Below are positions 25,254 to 34,000 of a stretch of DNA of 64,000 nt, in pieces (the stretch's first letter is position 1; each line of letters opens with the position of its first letter). The stretch is from NCBI RefSeq assembly GCF_018130695.1, contig NZ_JAFCJX010000029.1, positions 1 through 64,000 of the forward strand. Direction: 5' to 3'. The notes below the pieces were generated by a model, which was given only the letters and a program-made list of their open reading frames with translations, was not told the DNA's origin and ran no database searches. Both the position numbers and the translations under genes were made by a program. This DNA comes from Bradyrhizobium jicamae (lineage in GTDB: Bacteria; Pseudomonadota; Alphaproteobacteria; Rhizobiales; Xanthobacteraceae).

Positions 25254-26168
25254 TCAGATCGGATCCCAGGTGAAAACGTCCGCCGAGCGATCAAGGGGAG
25301 AGAACGATCCCTTCAGCGCCGGCATGCCGTGCTCGGCAATGGTCTGCGGCGTCCAGCCTTCGCCGCGGTGGACCGAGCGCACCGGGCGATGCTGGCCGAA
25401 CAGGAAGATCTCGTTCATGCGCACACCGAAGATCTGGCCGGTGACGTCCTTGGCGGCATCGCTCAGCAGATAGCCGCAGACCGGCGCGATCTTCTCGGGA
25501 CCCATTTGCTTGATCTTCTCGACGCGGGCTTTCTCGGCGTCGGTGCCGGTCGGGATGGTGCCGATCATGCGGGTCCAGGCGAACGGCGAGACGCAGTTGG
25601 AGCGCACGTTGAAGCGGCCCATGTCGAGCGCGATCGACTTCGACAGGCCGACGATGCCGAGCTTTGCCGCAGCATAATTGGCCTGGCCGTAATTGCCGAT
25701 CAGCCCCGAGGTCGAGGTGAAGTGCACGAAGGAGCCCGACTCCTGCTCGCGGTAGATGCGCGCCGCAGCGTGGCTGACATAGAACGAGCCCATCAGATGC
25801 ACCTTGATGACGGCCTCGAAGGCTTCCACGCTCATCTTGTGGAAGATCATGTCGCGCAAAATGCCTGCGTTGTTCACGACGCCGTCGAGCCGGCCGAAAT
25901 GATCGGTCGCGGTCTTGACGATCTTGCTGGCGGGGATGGCTTCCGCCACCGACTCGAAATTCGCAACCGCTGTGCCGCCGCGCTTCTTGATCTCCTCGAC
26001 GACCTCCTCGGCGGGGGTCGCGCTCGATCCGGCACCGTCGGCGGCACCACCGGGATCGTTGACCACGACTTTCGCACCCTCGGCTGCGCAGAGCAGCGCG
26101 ATCTCGCGCCCAATGCCGCGGCCCGCGCCGGTGACGATGACGACTTTATCCTGCAGTGATTTTGCCAT
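25254..26168 (-). CDS. SDR-family oxidoreductase, 17beta-HSD4 / hydroxyacyl-CoA dehydrogenase-like
   Basis: 304 residues. TGAGRGIGREIALLCAAEGA is the cofactor site, VNNAGILRDMIFHKM the middle motif and NYAAAKLGIVGLSK the catalytic YxxxK. The inserted DPGGAADGAGSSATPA segment and the NAGILRD wording match the dehydrogenase domain of peroxisomal multifunctional enzyme 2 (17beta-HSD4) and FabG-like hydroxyacyl-CoA dehydrogenases. It likely oxidises a 3-hydroxyacyl-CoA. It is the last gene of a tight minus-strand unit with the thiolase (5-base gap) and the zinc-ribbon protein, which would complete the oxidation and thiolysis steps of side-chain or branched-acid degradation. Confidence 0.87.
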   Translation of the reverse strand: MAKSLQDKVVIVTGAGRGIGREIALLCAAEGAKVVVNDPGGAADGAGSSATPAEEVVEEIKKRGGTAVANFESVAEAIPASKIVKTATDHFGRLDGVVNNAGILRDMIFHKMSVEAFEAVIKVHLMGSFYVSHAAARIYREQESGSFVHFTSTSGLIGNYGQANYAAAKLGIVGLSKSIALDMGRFNVRSNCVSPFAWTRMIGTIPTGTDAEKARVEKIKQMGPEKIAPVCGYLLSDAAKDVTGQIFGVRMNEIFLFGQHRPVRSVHRGEGWTPQTIAEHGMPALKGSFSPLDRSADVFTWDPI

Positions 26169-26173
26169 GTGGA

Positions 26174-27313
26174 TTACCTTTCGTTCGTAAAGATGATCGT
26201 GCCTGACGCTGCGAACATGCCGCCGACGCCGTGACAGACCGAAATCTTCGCATTCGGCACCTGCGCCGGCGCGATGCCGCGCATCTGGCGCACGCTCTCC
26301 TGCAGCGCGTACATGCCGTACATGCCGGAGTGCATGTAGCTCAAGCCGCCGCCGTTGGTGTTGAGCGGCAGCTTGCCGCCCGGCCGCGTGTGACCGTCGG
26401 CGATGAACTTGCCGGTCTCCTCATAGGGCATGAAGCCGAGATCGCCGAGGCCGTAGAGCGGCAGATGCGCGAAGGCGTCGTAGATCATGAGATGGTCGAC
26501 ATCCCCGTGGGTGATGCCGGCCTCCTTGAACGCCAACGGCCCCGCCACCTTGAACGCGCGCGATGAGTCGAACGTCTTCATCTGGCTGACCATCGGCGTT
26601 TCCACGCTCTCACCGGTGCCGAGGATGTAGACCGGCTTGCGCGGAAAATCCCTGGCGCGGTCGGCCGAGGTCAGGATCAGCGCACCGCCGCCGTCGGTGA
26701 CGAGGCAGCATTGCAGCAGGCGGAACGGATAGGCGATCATCCGCGAGTTCAGCACGTCAGCGACCGTGATCGGGTCCTTCATCGTGGCGCGTGGATTCTT
26801 CGCCGCCCATTCGCGCTGCATCACCGCGACCATCGCAAGCTGCTCATGCGTGATGCCGTGGGTCTTCATGAAGCGCAGCACGGGAATCGGGAACATGCTG
26901 GGCGGGCCGTAGACGCCGAACGGCGCCTCGAACTGGCCGTTGAGGCTGTCGGGCGCCGTGGAGCGCGGCAGCTTGCCGATCATCGACTTGCCGCTCTCGG
27001 CATGGGTGATCAGCACGGTCTTGCACAGACCCGCCTCGATCGCGGCCGCAGCGTGGCGGACATGCAGCATGAAGGAGCAACCGCCGACCGAGGTGCCGTC
27101 GACCCAGGTCGGCGTGATGCCGAGATAATGTGCCATCTGCTGCGGCGTCTCGACCGCGGTGGCAAAGCCGTCGATGTCAGACAGTTTCAATCCGGCATCG
27201 GCGATCGCATTCAGCGCCGCATCCGCATGCAGCTGGATCTGCGACATGTTCGGGATGACACCGAGCTCGGTGGTCTCTGCCGCGCCAACGACGGCAACCT
27301 GGTTCCTGCGCAT
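26174..27313 (-). CDS. Thiolase-family protein (SCP-x-like acetyl-CoA acyltransferase)
   Basis: 379 residues, of the shorter SCP-x/lipid-transfer-like thiolase type. The cysteine region is GTSVGGCSFML, differing from the usual GCAAG wording. The C-terminal His/Cys region is ISVCHGVGGMFAASGTI. Proteins of this kind often act with a DUF35 zinc-ribbon partner on bulky acyl-CoAs such as steroid side-chain or branched substrates; the partner gene lies 4 bases upstream. The protein may be a thiolase or, like some SCP-x relatives, an aldol-type lyase. The substrate is not known. Confidence 0.85.
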   Translation of the reverse strand: MRRNQVAVVGAAETTELGVIPNMSQIQLHADAALNAIADAGLKLSDIDGFATAVETPQQMAHYLGITPTWVDGTSVGGCSFMLHVRHAAAAIEAGLCKTVLITHAESGKSMIGKLPRSTAPDSLNGQFEAPFGVYGPPSMFPIPVLRFMKTHGITHEQLAMVAVMQREWAAKNPRATMKDPITVADVLNSRMIAYPFRLLQCCLVTDGGGALILTSADRARDFPRKPVYILGTGESVETPMVSQMKTFDSSRAFKVAGPLAFKEAGITHGDVDHLMIYDAFAHLPLYGLGDLGFMPYEETGKFIADGHTRPGGKLPLNTNGGGLSYMHSGMYGMYALQESVRQMRGIAPAQVPNAKISVCHGVGGMFAASGTIIFTNER

Positions 27314-27317
27314 GATC

Positions 27318-27731
27318 TTACCCCTTCGCCGGACGGAACAAGGGAAGGGTGATCTTGTCGTCGAGTTTCTCGAAGGCGACCTCGAGCTTCATGTCGAGTT
27401 CGAGCGCCTCCGGCGTCTGCGGGCAATCGATGATGTTGCTCATCATGCGCGGGCCTTCGTCGAGCTCGACCACGGCAATCGCGTAAGGCGGCGTGAAGCC
27501 GGGGGCGGCGGGGCGATGGTTGATGACGTAGCTGTAGAGCGTGGCCTTGCCGCTCGCCTTGAACACAGAGACCTTGCGCGAGGCGCAGGACGGGCAGAAC
27601 GGACGCGGCGGGAAGTAGACATTGGCACAGGCATCGCAGCGCTGCAGGCGCAGTTCGCCCGCCTTCGTGCCGTCCCAGAAATGCTGGGTTTCCGGCGTCG
27701 GTTTCGGTTTGGCGCGCGCTGGCTCGGCCAT
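27318..27731 (-). CDS. Zn-ribbon / OB-fold (DUF35) partner of the thiolase
   Basis: 137 residues. The N-terminal rubredoxin-like zinc ribbon has CDACANVYFPPRPFCPSC with four cysteines, followed by an OB-fold (KATLYSYVINHRPAAPGF, then AIAVVELDEGPRMMSNI). This is the DUF35 family, typically encoded next to SCP-x-like thiolases and forming a complex that may bind acyl-CoA. It is the first gene of the minus-strand unit DUF35-thiolase-SDR and is divergent from the AtuA gene. Catalytic function of its own is not expected. Confidence 0.9.
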   Translation of the reverse strand: MAEPARAKPKPTPETQHFWDGTKAGELRLQRCDACANVYFPPRPFCPSCASRKVSVFKASGKATLYSYVINHRPAAPGFTPPYAIAVVELDEGPRMMSNIIDCPQTPEALELDMKLEVAFEKLDDKITLPLFRPAKG

Positions 27732-27908
27732 GTCGGCAAGTCCTCCCAGAAATCTTTACGAACAGGTCTGTTTTGCAATCTTGATGCGACAATTGACCAT
27801 TCCCCGTCAACGGTCCACCGGCGCCGCCGCATGGCGCCATGTGCGCGCGCGAGGGCGGCTTGTATGCCATCGATTTCCCGCGCTAGGGTATTTGCCACCA
27901 CAGGGAAT

Positions 27909-29258
27909 GTGAGCGACGTGCGAACCATCAGAATAGGATCCGGCGCCGGCTATTCGGGCGATCGCGTCGAGCCCGCGGTCGAGCTCGCCGAGAAGGGCGC
28001 GATCGACTATCTCGTGTTCGAATGCCTCGGCGAGCGCACGGTGGCGCTGGCGCAGCAGGCGCGGATGAAAAATCCGGACAGCGGCTATGATCCGCTGCTG
28101 GAGGAGCGCATGCGCGCGGTGCTGCCGCTCTGTGCCGCCAGGGGCATCAAGATCGTCACCAATATGGGCGCGGCCAATCCGGAAGCCGCGGCGCGCAAGA
28201 CCGCCGAGATCGCCAAATCGCTCGGGGTCGCTTCGTTGAAGATCGCGGCCGTGGTCGGCGACGATGTGCTCGACGCCTGCAAGGCTGGCGATTTCCCCAT
28301 CATGGAATTCGAAGGCAGTATCAAGCAGCTCGGTAACCGGTTGTTGTCGGCCAATGCCTATCTCGGCGCCGAGCCGATGGCGGAGGCGCTGAGCACCGGC
28401 GCCGATGTCGTGATCACCGGCCGCGCCTCGGACCCCGCGCTGTTCCTCGCCCCGATGATCCATGCCTTCGGCTGGAAGATGGATGACTGGAATCTGCTGG
28501 GGCAGGGAACCGTCGCCGGGCATCTCCTGGAATGCGCCGGCCAGATCACCGGCGGCTATTTCGCCGATCCCGGCTACAAGGATGTCGCCGATCTCGCACG
28601 GCTCGGCTTTCCAATCGGCGAGGTCGGTGAGGACGGCTCGCTGGTCGTGACCAAGGTTGCGGGCAGCGGCGGCGCGGTGACGGCGCAGACCTGCAAGGAG
28701 CAGTTGCTCTACGAGGTGCACGATCCGACAAAATACTTTCAGCCCGATGTGGTCGCGGATTTCTCCGCCGTGACGATCGAGGAGATCGGTCCCGATCGCG
28801 TGCGCGTCAGCGGCGGGCGTGGCACGAAGCGGACCGACACGCTGAAAGTCTCGGTCGGCTACGTCGATAGCTATATCGGCGAAGGCCAGATTTCCTATGC
28901 CGGCCCCGGTGCCCGCGCCCGCGGACAATTGGCGCTGGATATCGTCCGTGAACGCTTGAAGCTGACCGGCGTCGCTGCGAGCGAGCTGCGCTTCGAGCTC
29001 GTCGGTGTCAACTCGCTGCACGGCGCGGAGGTCTCAGCCCACGCTGCCGATCCCTATGAGGTGCGCGTGCGTGTCGCCGGCCGCACCGAGACGCTGCGCG
29101 AAGCTATCCGGATCGGCAACGAGGTCGAGACGCTCTACACCAACGGCCCGGCCGCGGGCGGCGGCGCCTGGAAATCGGCGCGCGACGTTGTGGCCGTCGC
29201 CTCCGTGCTTCTGCCGCGCGAGCTCGCCAAGCCGCACATCCGTTTCGTGGAGGCGTGA
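27909..29258 (+). CDS. AtuA-family (DUF1446) acyclic-terpene-utilisation-type protein
   Basis: 449 residues from a GTG at 27909; a GTG at 27918 is also possible. RIGSGAGYSGDRVEPAVEL is the conserved N-terminus of the family named after Pseudomonas AtuA. It continues with MGAANPEAAARKTAEIAKSL and TGRASDPALFLAPMIHAFGW. AtuA is encoded in the citronellol/geraniol degradation cluster but its reaction is unknown. In Pseudomonas AtuA a further C-terminal domain is fused; here that part is the separate next gene. The downstream amidase and DUF2848 genes are tightly packed, so all four probably serve one pathway, which need not be terpene degradation. Confidence 0.82.
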   Translation: MSDVRTIRIGSGAGYSGDRVEPAVELAEKGAIDYLVFECLGERTVALAQQARMKNPDSGYDPLLEERMRAVLPLCAARGIKIVTNMGAANPEAAARKTAEIAKSLGVASLKIAAVVGDDVLDACKAGDFPIMEFEGSIKQLGNRLLSANAYLGAEPMAEALSTGADVVITGRASDPALFLAPMIHAFGWKMDDWNLLGQGTVAGHLLECAGQITGGYFADPGYKDVADLARLGFPIGEVGEDGSLVVTKVAGSGGAVTAQTCKEQLLYEVHDPTKYFQPDVVADFSAVTIEEIGPDRVRVSGGRGTKRTDTLKVSVGYVDSYIGEGQISYAGPGARARGQLALDIVRERLKLTGVAASELRFELVGVNSLHGAEVSAHAADPYEVRVRVAGRTETLREAIRIGNEVETLYTNGPAAGGGAWKSARDVVAVASVLLPRELAKPHIRFVEA

Positions 29259-29259
29259 G

Positions 29260-29592
29260 GTGAAGCTGCGCGCCATCGCCCATTCCCGCACCGGCGACAA
29301 GGGCAACACGTCAAACATCTCCGTCATCGCCTATGATTCGAGGCACTATCCGCTGCTGCGCGCGCAAATCACCAGCGAGCGCGTGAAAGCGCATTTCGCC
29401 GGAATTGTCGAAGGCGACGTGGTTCGCTATGAGCTACCTGGCATCGCGGCGCTGAATTTCGTGATGACCGGGGCGCTCGGCGGCGGCGTGACGCGCTCGC
29501 TGGCGCTCGATGCACACGGCAAGTCGCTGAGCTCGGCGCTGCTCGATCTCGACATCGAGCTCACGCCGGACGACAAATCAATCAAGCCATGA
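29260..29592 (+). CDS. AtuA-like C-terminal (ferredoxin-fold type) domain protein
   Basis: 110 residues from a GTG directly after the AtuA stop (one base between). The N-terminus LRAIAHSRTGDKGNTSNISV is the typical start of the domain found at the C-terminus of longer AtuA proteins. GVTRSLALDAHGKSLSSALLD is the other conserved part. Its tight coupling to the AtuA gene suggests a two-subunit form of a protein that is fused elsewhere. No catalytic residues can be named. Confidence 0.78.
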   Translation: MKLRAIAHSRTGDKGNTSNISVIAYDSRHYPLLRAQITSERVKAHFAGIVEGDVVRYELPGIAALNFVMTGALGGGVTRSLALDAHGKSLSSALLDLDIELTPDDKSIKP

Positions 29593-29602
29593 AGTGAAGT
29601 CC

Positions 29603-30952
29603 ATGCCTGATAATCCAACTCTCGCTGCTCTCGCCACCGATCTCGCCAGCGGCGCAACCTCTGCTCGCAAGCTGGTCGAGCAGTGCCTTGCCAAAATCGC
29701 AGATCCCGCGGGCGAGGGGCAGCGCACCTTCATCCATGTCGACAAGGATGCCGCGCTCGCGGCCGCCGATGCGATGGACAGGCTGCGCAAGGCAAACGCG
29801 GCGCCGTCGCCCTATGCCGGCATCCCCGTGTCGATCAAGGATCTCTTCGACATCAAGGGTCAGGTGTCGCGCGCCGGCTCGCGCGCGCTGGACGATTCTG
29901 CAGCCGCAGAGGCCGATGCGCCTGTCGTGGCGCGGCTGAAGCGCGCCGGCTTCATCGTGATCGGCCGCACCAACATGACCGAGTTCGCCTATTCCGGCAT
30001 CGGCATCAATCCGCATTACGGCACGCCGAAGAGCGCCTGGAACCGCAGCGTCGGCCACGTGCCCGGCGGCTCGTCGTCCGGCGCTGCCGTGTCGATCGCC
30101 GATGGCATGGCCTTCGGTGCGCTCGGCACCGACACCGGCGGCTCCTGCCGGATTCCTGCCGCGTTCAACGGCATCGTCGGCTACAAGCCGACGCAGCGTC
30201 GCATCCCGCTCGACGGCGGCGTGCCGCTGTCGTTCACGCTCGACAGCTATGGCCCGCTCGCCAATTCGGTCGCGTGCTGCGCTGTGCTCGATGCGGTGCT
30301 CGCGGACGAGCCGATCAGGCCTCTGACGCCGCGCCCGGTGAAGGGCATGCGGCTCGCCGTGCCGACCACCATTGCGCTGGACGATCTCGACGATGCCGTC
30401 GCAAAAACCTTCGAGCGCGCGCTCACGGCACTGTCGCGCGCCGGTGCGGCGATCGAACGGATCGAGGTCCCTGAATTTCTCGACATCGGCGTGATGAACG
30501 CCAAGGGCGGCTTCGCGGCTGCCGAGAGTTACGCCTGGCATCGTTTCCTGCTCGCCAGCAAAGGCGACGTCTACGATCCCCGCGTCTCCGTCCGCATCCA
30601 GCGCGGCGAGCGCTTTTTGGCGGCCGATTACATCGATCTATTCAATGCGCGCCGCTCCTTCATCGCGCGCACCGAACAGCGCATCTCGCTCTTTGACGCG
30701 CTGGTGATGCCGACCACGGCCAACACGCCGCCGACGATCGCGTCGCTCGCCGACGACAAGGCGTTTGCCGTTGAGAACCTGCGCGCGCTGCGCAACCCGA
30801 CGCTGATCAACGTGCTCGACGGCTGCGCGATCTCGCTGCCGGCGCATCGCGAGGGCGAAGTGCCCGTTGGCCTGATGCTGGCCGCTGCAGGCGGCTCGGA
30901 CCGCCGCATCTTCGATCTGGCCGCCGGAATGGAGGACATCATCCGTGTTTGA
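29603..30952 (+). CDS. Amidase-signature-family hydrolase
   Basis: 449 residues from the ATG at 29603; a GTG at 29594 would add three residues. The amidase signature is complete: GIPVSIKDLFDIKG holds the catalytic Lys, HVPGGSSSGAAVSIADGM the cis-Ser, and GTDTGGSCRIPAAFNGIVGY the nucleophilic Ser. The family hydrolyses amides (for example GatA, urea amidolyase, aryl-amide hydrolases). GatA itself is unlikely because no gatC or gatB is nearby and the operon partners are AtuA-type and DUF2848. It overlaps the DUF2848 gene by 8 bases. Confidence 0.9.
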   Translation: MPDNPTLAALATDLASGATSARKLVEQCLAKIADPAGEGQRTFIHVDKDAALAAADAMDRLRKANAAPSPYAGIPVSIKDLFDIKGQVSRAGSRALDDSAAAEADAPVVARLKRAGFIVIGRTNMTEFAYSGIGINPHYGTPKSAWNRSVGHVPGGSSSGAAVSIADGMAFGALGTDTGGSCRIPAAFNGIVGYKPTQRRIPLDGGVPLSFTLDSYGPLANSVACCAVLDAVLADEPIRPLTPRPVKGMRLAVPTTIALDDLDDAVAKTFERALTALSRAGAAIERIEVPEFLDIGVMNAKGGFAAAESYAWHRFLLASKGDVYDPRVSVRIQRGERFLAADYIDLFNARRSFIARTEQRISLFDALVMPTTANTPPTIASLADDKAFAVENLRALRNPTLINVLDGCAISLPAHREGEVPVGLMLAAAGGSDRRIFDLAAGMEDIIRV

Positions 30953-31631
30953 CCTCACCTTCACCGTCGACGATAAGGGGATGGCGACCCCGCTCACGCT
31001 CGAAATCAGAGAGGCCGTGATCGCCGGCTGGACCGGCCGCGATCCCGTCGCGCGCGACAAGCACATCGCCGAGCTGGAAGCGATCGGCATCGCGCGCCCG
31101 GCGTCGACGCCGATCTACTACCGCTGCTCGGCGCGGCGCATCACCTTTGCCGACGTGATCGAAGCCTGCGGCGAGGAGTCCAGCGGCGAGGTCGAGTTCG
31201 TGCTGATCGGCTGGCAGGGCCGTATCTTCGTCGGCTGCGGCTCCGATCACACCGACCGCAAGGTCGAAGCCTACAGCGTCACCGTCTCGAAACAGATGTG
31301 CGACAAGCCGATCGCCTCGGAGCTGTGGGAGCTCGAGGACGTCATCGACCATTGGGACCAGTTGATCCTGCGCTCCTGGGCCACCATCGGCGGCGAGCGC
31401 GTGCTCTACCAGGAAGGCACGCTCGATCACATGCTGCCGGTGAGGGAACTGATTGCGCGCGGCTTCGAGGGAAAAAGCCTGCCCGACGGCTGCGCCATGT
31501 TCGGCGGCACATTTGCGGCCAAGGGCGGCATCCGTCCGGCCGATCGCTTCGACTTCGAGCTGGAAGACCCCGTGCTGAAGCGCAAGATCAGCCACGGCTA
31601 TGATGTGATCACGCTGCCAGTGAGGGGGTAA
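30945..31631 (+). CDS. DUF2848-family protein
   Basis: 228 residues starting at a GTG inside the amidase gene. PIYYRCSARRITFADVIEAC is one conserved stretch and FVGCGSDHTDRKVEAYSV another, with VKQMCDKP-like wording after it (SKQMCDKPIASELW). The overall look recalls the fumarylacetoacetase-like fold (VEFVLIGWQGRIFVGCGSDH, then MFGGTFAAKGG), but catalytic metal ligands cannot be assigned with confidence. It is the last gene of the AtuA operon, with the convergent glycosyltransferase gene ending 10 bases away. Function unknown. Confidence 0.8.
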   Translation: MFDLTFTVDDKGMATPLTLEIREAVIAGWTGRDPVARDKHIAELEAIGIARPASTPIYYRCSARRITFADVIEACGEESSGEVEFVLIGWQGRIFVGCGSDHTDRKVEAYSVTVSKQMCDKPIASELWELEDVIDHWDQLILRSWATIGGERVLYQEGTLDHMLPVRELIARGFEGKSLPDGCAMFGGTFAAKGGIRPADRFDFELEDPVLKRKISHGYDVITLPVRG

Positions 31632-31641
31632 GGCGCCGCGA

Positions 31642-32400
31642 TCATTGATTGACCGGCTTGGCTTGGTCGCCTGGTTCGTCTTTGAGCCGTAGCGGCCGAC
31701 TCTTGGCCGGCGTCGCCTCCGCCTCGCTGATCAATCCGGCTGTCAGCATGCGATCGATGACGACGTCCCGGGGGCGTGTGTCGAACGTTCGGCTGCGAAA
31801 GGGCTGCCGCGCGCGTGCCGTGATGTACGCGACCTCGTCGATATCCAGCTCCGCCAGTCGCTTCCCGAAGTAGACCTCCGCCCCGGCCGCAACTCCGTAG
31901 GCCCCGCGGCCGAAATAGTTCTCATTGAGGTAGACCTCAAGGATTCTGTCGCGAGATAGGCTGCGGGTGACACGCTGCATGAATAGGAGAGAAGCGATAG
32001 GGTCGATCTGCCGGCGCCCCTCCGGAGAGAGAAACTGCAGGCAGTGTCCGACAGATTGCGTTATGCCGCCCGGTCGGGGTCTGCGGCCGGTGCCTATGGC
32101 GAGTACAATCTCAACCATCGGATTCAACGACCAGGCGTCGTAGAAGTCGGGTTGCTCGGAGGCGATCGCGGCGTTGCGAAGCAGGGGTGGAATCTCGGTT
32201 AGGGCAACATAGTTGCGCTTCGGATCGGCTGTGCACGCAGGGCCGGCCGGTGAAATCGCGGCGATCTGAGCTTCGGTCGGAAGTCCAATGCCATGCTCGT
32301 AGTGCCAGATCAGCCAGGCCGAAAAGGCAAGCAGGGCAACGCCTGCCAATGACACGACGGCCAGGACCGACTTGGCGGCAATGATGGCAAACTTTCGCAT
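31642..32400 (-). CDS. Divergent GT51 peptidoglycan glycosyltransferase (biosynthetic transglycosylase domain)
   Basis: 252 residues with an N-terminal membrane anchor (about residues 8-32). The GT51 fold is visible: IASEQPDFYDAW corresponds to the catalytic EDxxFxxH motif with Glu kept but the Asp and the following His changed. GGITQSVGHCL corresponds to GGSTITQQ. SRDRILEVYLNENYFGRGAYG matches the strongly conserved later motif. It resembles monofunctional MtgA-type enzymes but has drifted in the donor-site motifs, so activity is uncertain. There is no transpeptidase domain. It faces the AtuA operon and is divergent from the 2OG oxygenase gene. Confidence 0.8.
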   Translation of the reverse strand: MRKFAIIAAKSVLAVVSLAGVALLAFSAWLIWHYEHGIGLPTEAQIAAISPAGPACTADPKRNYVALTEIPPLLRNAAIASEQPDFYDAWSLNPMVEIVLAIGTGRRPRPGGITQSVGHCLQFLSPEGRRQIDPIASLLFMQRVTRSLSRDRILEVYLNENYFGRGAYGVAAGAEVYFGKRLAELDIDEVAYITARARQPFRSRTFDTRPRDVVIDRMLTAGLISEAEATPAKSRPLRLKDEPGDQAKPVNQ

Positions 32401-32539
32401 TAACGATCAGGTGACCTGCAGTCCGAGAGCAGGCTGAGGTCGGAACAAGTCGGAATTTGGTCCGTTTCCGCCAGAAATGGCAGCGACGCAACTCGGAAAT
32501 CGGGTGGCGCCGGACGCGCTCCGGAGCAAGAATTCGCCC

Positions 32540-33286
32540 ATGACAGCAACAGCCAAATCCGCCGCCCGCGCGGCAACCCCCGACACCGCTTCCCGCGTCG
32601 ACGCGCTCGACTGGGACCACATCACCGCCGATCTCGATGCGCAGGGCTGCGCCGTCCTGAAAGGACTTCTCTCGCCCGCGGAATGCGACGTGCTTGCATC
32701 GCTCTATCCCGACGACAGCCGCTTCCGCAGCAAGGTCGTGATGGGCCGCCACGGTTTTGGCCGCGGCGAGTACAAGTACTTCTCCTATCCGCTGCCGGAC
32801 CTGATCGCGGAGCTGCGGCCGGCGCTGTATGCACGGCTGACCGGCGTTGCCAATCGCTGGAATCAGGCGATGGGAATCGACATCCTCTATCCCGCCTCGC
32901 ATGCCGCGTTCCTGAAGCGCTGCCACGACGCCGGGCAGATGCGCCCGACGCCCTTGCTCTTGCAGTATGGCGAGGGCGACTACAATTGCCTGCATCAGGA
33001 TCTCTATGGCGAGCATGTGTTTCCGCTGCAGGTCGCGATCCTGCTGTCGCAGCCGGGGCGCGATTTTTCCGGCGGCGAGTTCGTGCTGACCGAGCAGCGG
33101 CCGCGCATGCAGTCGCGGCCGGAGGTGGTGCCGCTTGAGCAGGGCGATGCGGTGGCGTTTGCTGTGCATCACCGGCCCGTGCAGGGGACGCGCGGCGTCT
33201 ATCGGGTTAATCTGCGCCATGGCGTCAGCCGGATCCGCTCTGGCCATCGCCACACCGTCGGTGTGATCTTTCATGACGCGAAGTGA
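32540..33286 (+). CDS. 2-oxoglutarate/Fe(II) oxygenase family protein
   Basis: 248 residues from the ATG at 32540. LHQDLYGEHVFPLQVAILLS carries the HxD iron ligands, VAFAVHHRPVQGTRG a distal His, and VYRVNLRHGVSRI a likely 2-oxoglutarate Arg. It is soluble with no signal peptide. The next gene, alkB, starts only 12 bases after the stop, so the two Fe(II) dioxygenases are co-transcribed. A role in nucleic-acid or protein repair is suggested by that pairing only. The reaction is unknown. Confidence 0.8.
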   Translation: MTATAKSAARAATPDTASRVDALDWDHITADLDAQGCAVLKGLLSPAECDVLASLYPDDSRFRSKVVMGRHGFGRGEYKYFSYPLPDLIAELRPALYARLTGVANRWNQAMGIDILYPASHAAFLKRCHDAGQMRPTPLLLQYGEGDYNCLHQDLYGEHVFPLQVAILLSQPGRDFSGGEFVLTEQRPRMQSRPEVVPLEQGDAVAFAVHHRPVQGTRGVYRVNLRHGVSRIRSGHRHTVGVIFHDAK

Positions 33287-33298
33287 GTGCGGACTGGC

Positions 33299-33958
33299 GT
33301 GACCTCTGATCTGTTCGAGACCGTCGGCGATATCGGCCCGTCGCGCGAGACGATGGCGGAGGGCGCGGTGCTGCTGCGCAGCTTTGCGCGGCCGTTCGAA
33401 GCGGAGCTGATCCCGGCGCTGCGCGCGATCGTCAAGCGGGCGCCATTCCGCCATCTGATCACGCCGGGCGGTCACCGGATGTCGGTGGCGATGACCAATT
33501 GCGGCCGCGTCGGCTGGGTGTCTGATCCGAGCGGCTATCGCTACGACGCCGTCGATCCCGAGTCCGGCCAACCCTGGCCGGAGATGCCGCCCGTGCTGCG
33601 CCAGCTTGCCGCCGATGCGGCGGCTGAAGCCGGCTTCAGCAACTTCGCGCCGGAGGCCTGCCTGATCAACCGCTACGTGCCTGGCGCCAAGCTGTCGCTG
33701 CACCAGGACAAGGACGAGCTGGATTTCGCAGCCCCCATTGTCTCGGTCTCGCTCGGGCTATCAGCGATCTTCCTGTTCGGTGGCTTGAAACGCAATGATC
33801 CGACCCGCCGCTATCGCCTCGCGCATGGCGATGTCGCGGTGTGGGGCGGGCCGTCGCGGCTGTTCTACCATGGTGTCGCGCCGCTGGCGGAGGGCGAGCA
33901 CGGCCTGCTCGGCCGCCAGCGCATCAACCTGACGTTTCGCCGGGTGCTGATGGCTTGA
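33299..33958 (+). CDS. alkB: Alkylated DNA repair dioxygenase AlkB
   Basis: 219 residues from the GTG at 33299 (a GTG at 33287 would add four); E. coli AlkB is 216 residues. LSLHQDKDELDFAAPIVSVS has the HxD iron ligands, RLFYHGVAPL the distal His, and QRINLTFRRVL the Arg pair that binds 2-oxoglutarate. MTNCGRVGWVSDPSGYRYD is the nucleotide-recognition part. It oxidatively removes 1-methyladenine and 3-methylcytosine lesions. It is the second gene of a pair with another 2OG-Fe(II) oxygenase. No ada-type regulator is visible. Confidence 0.93.
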   Translation: MTSDLFETVGDIGPSRETMAEGAVLLRSFARPFEAELIPALRAIVKRAPFRHLITPGGHRMSVAMTNCGRVGWVSDPSGYRYDAVDPESGQPWPEMPPVLRQLAADAAAEAGFSNFAPEACLINRYVPGAKLSLHQDKDELDFAAPIVSVSLGLSAIFLFGGLKRNDPTRRYRLAHGDVAVWGGPSRLFYHGVAPLAEGEHGLLGRQRINLTFRRVLMA

Positions 33959-34000
33959 GGCCACTCCCGCAATGGGCGCGACTGGTTTAAGCTCGCCGCC

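Noticed and set aside
29603..30952. Amidase as GatA
   Set aside because: No gatB or gatC nearby and the operon partners are unrelated to tRNA amidation.
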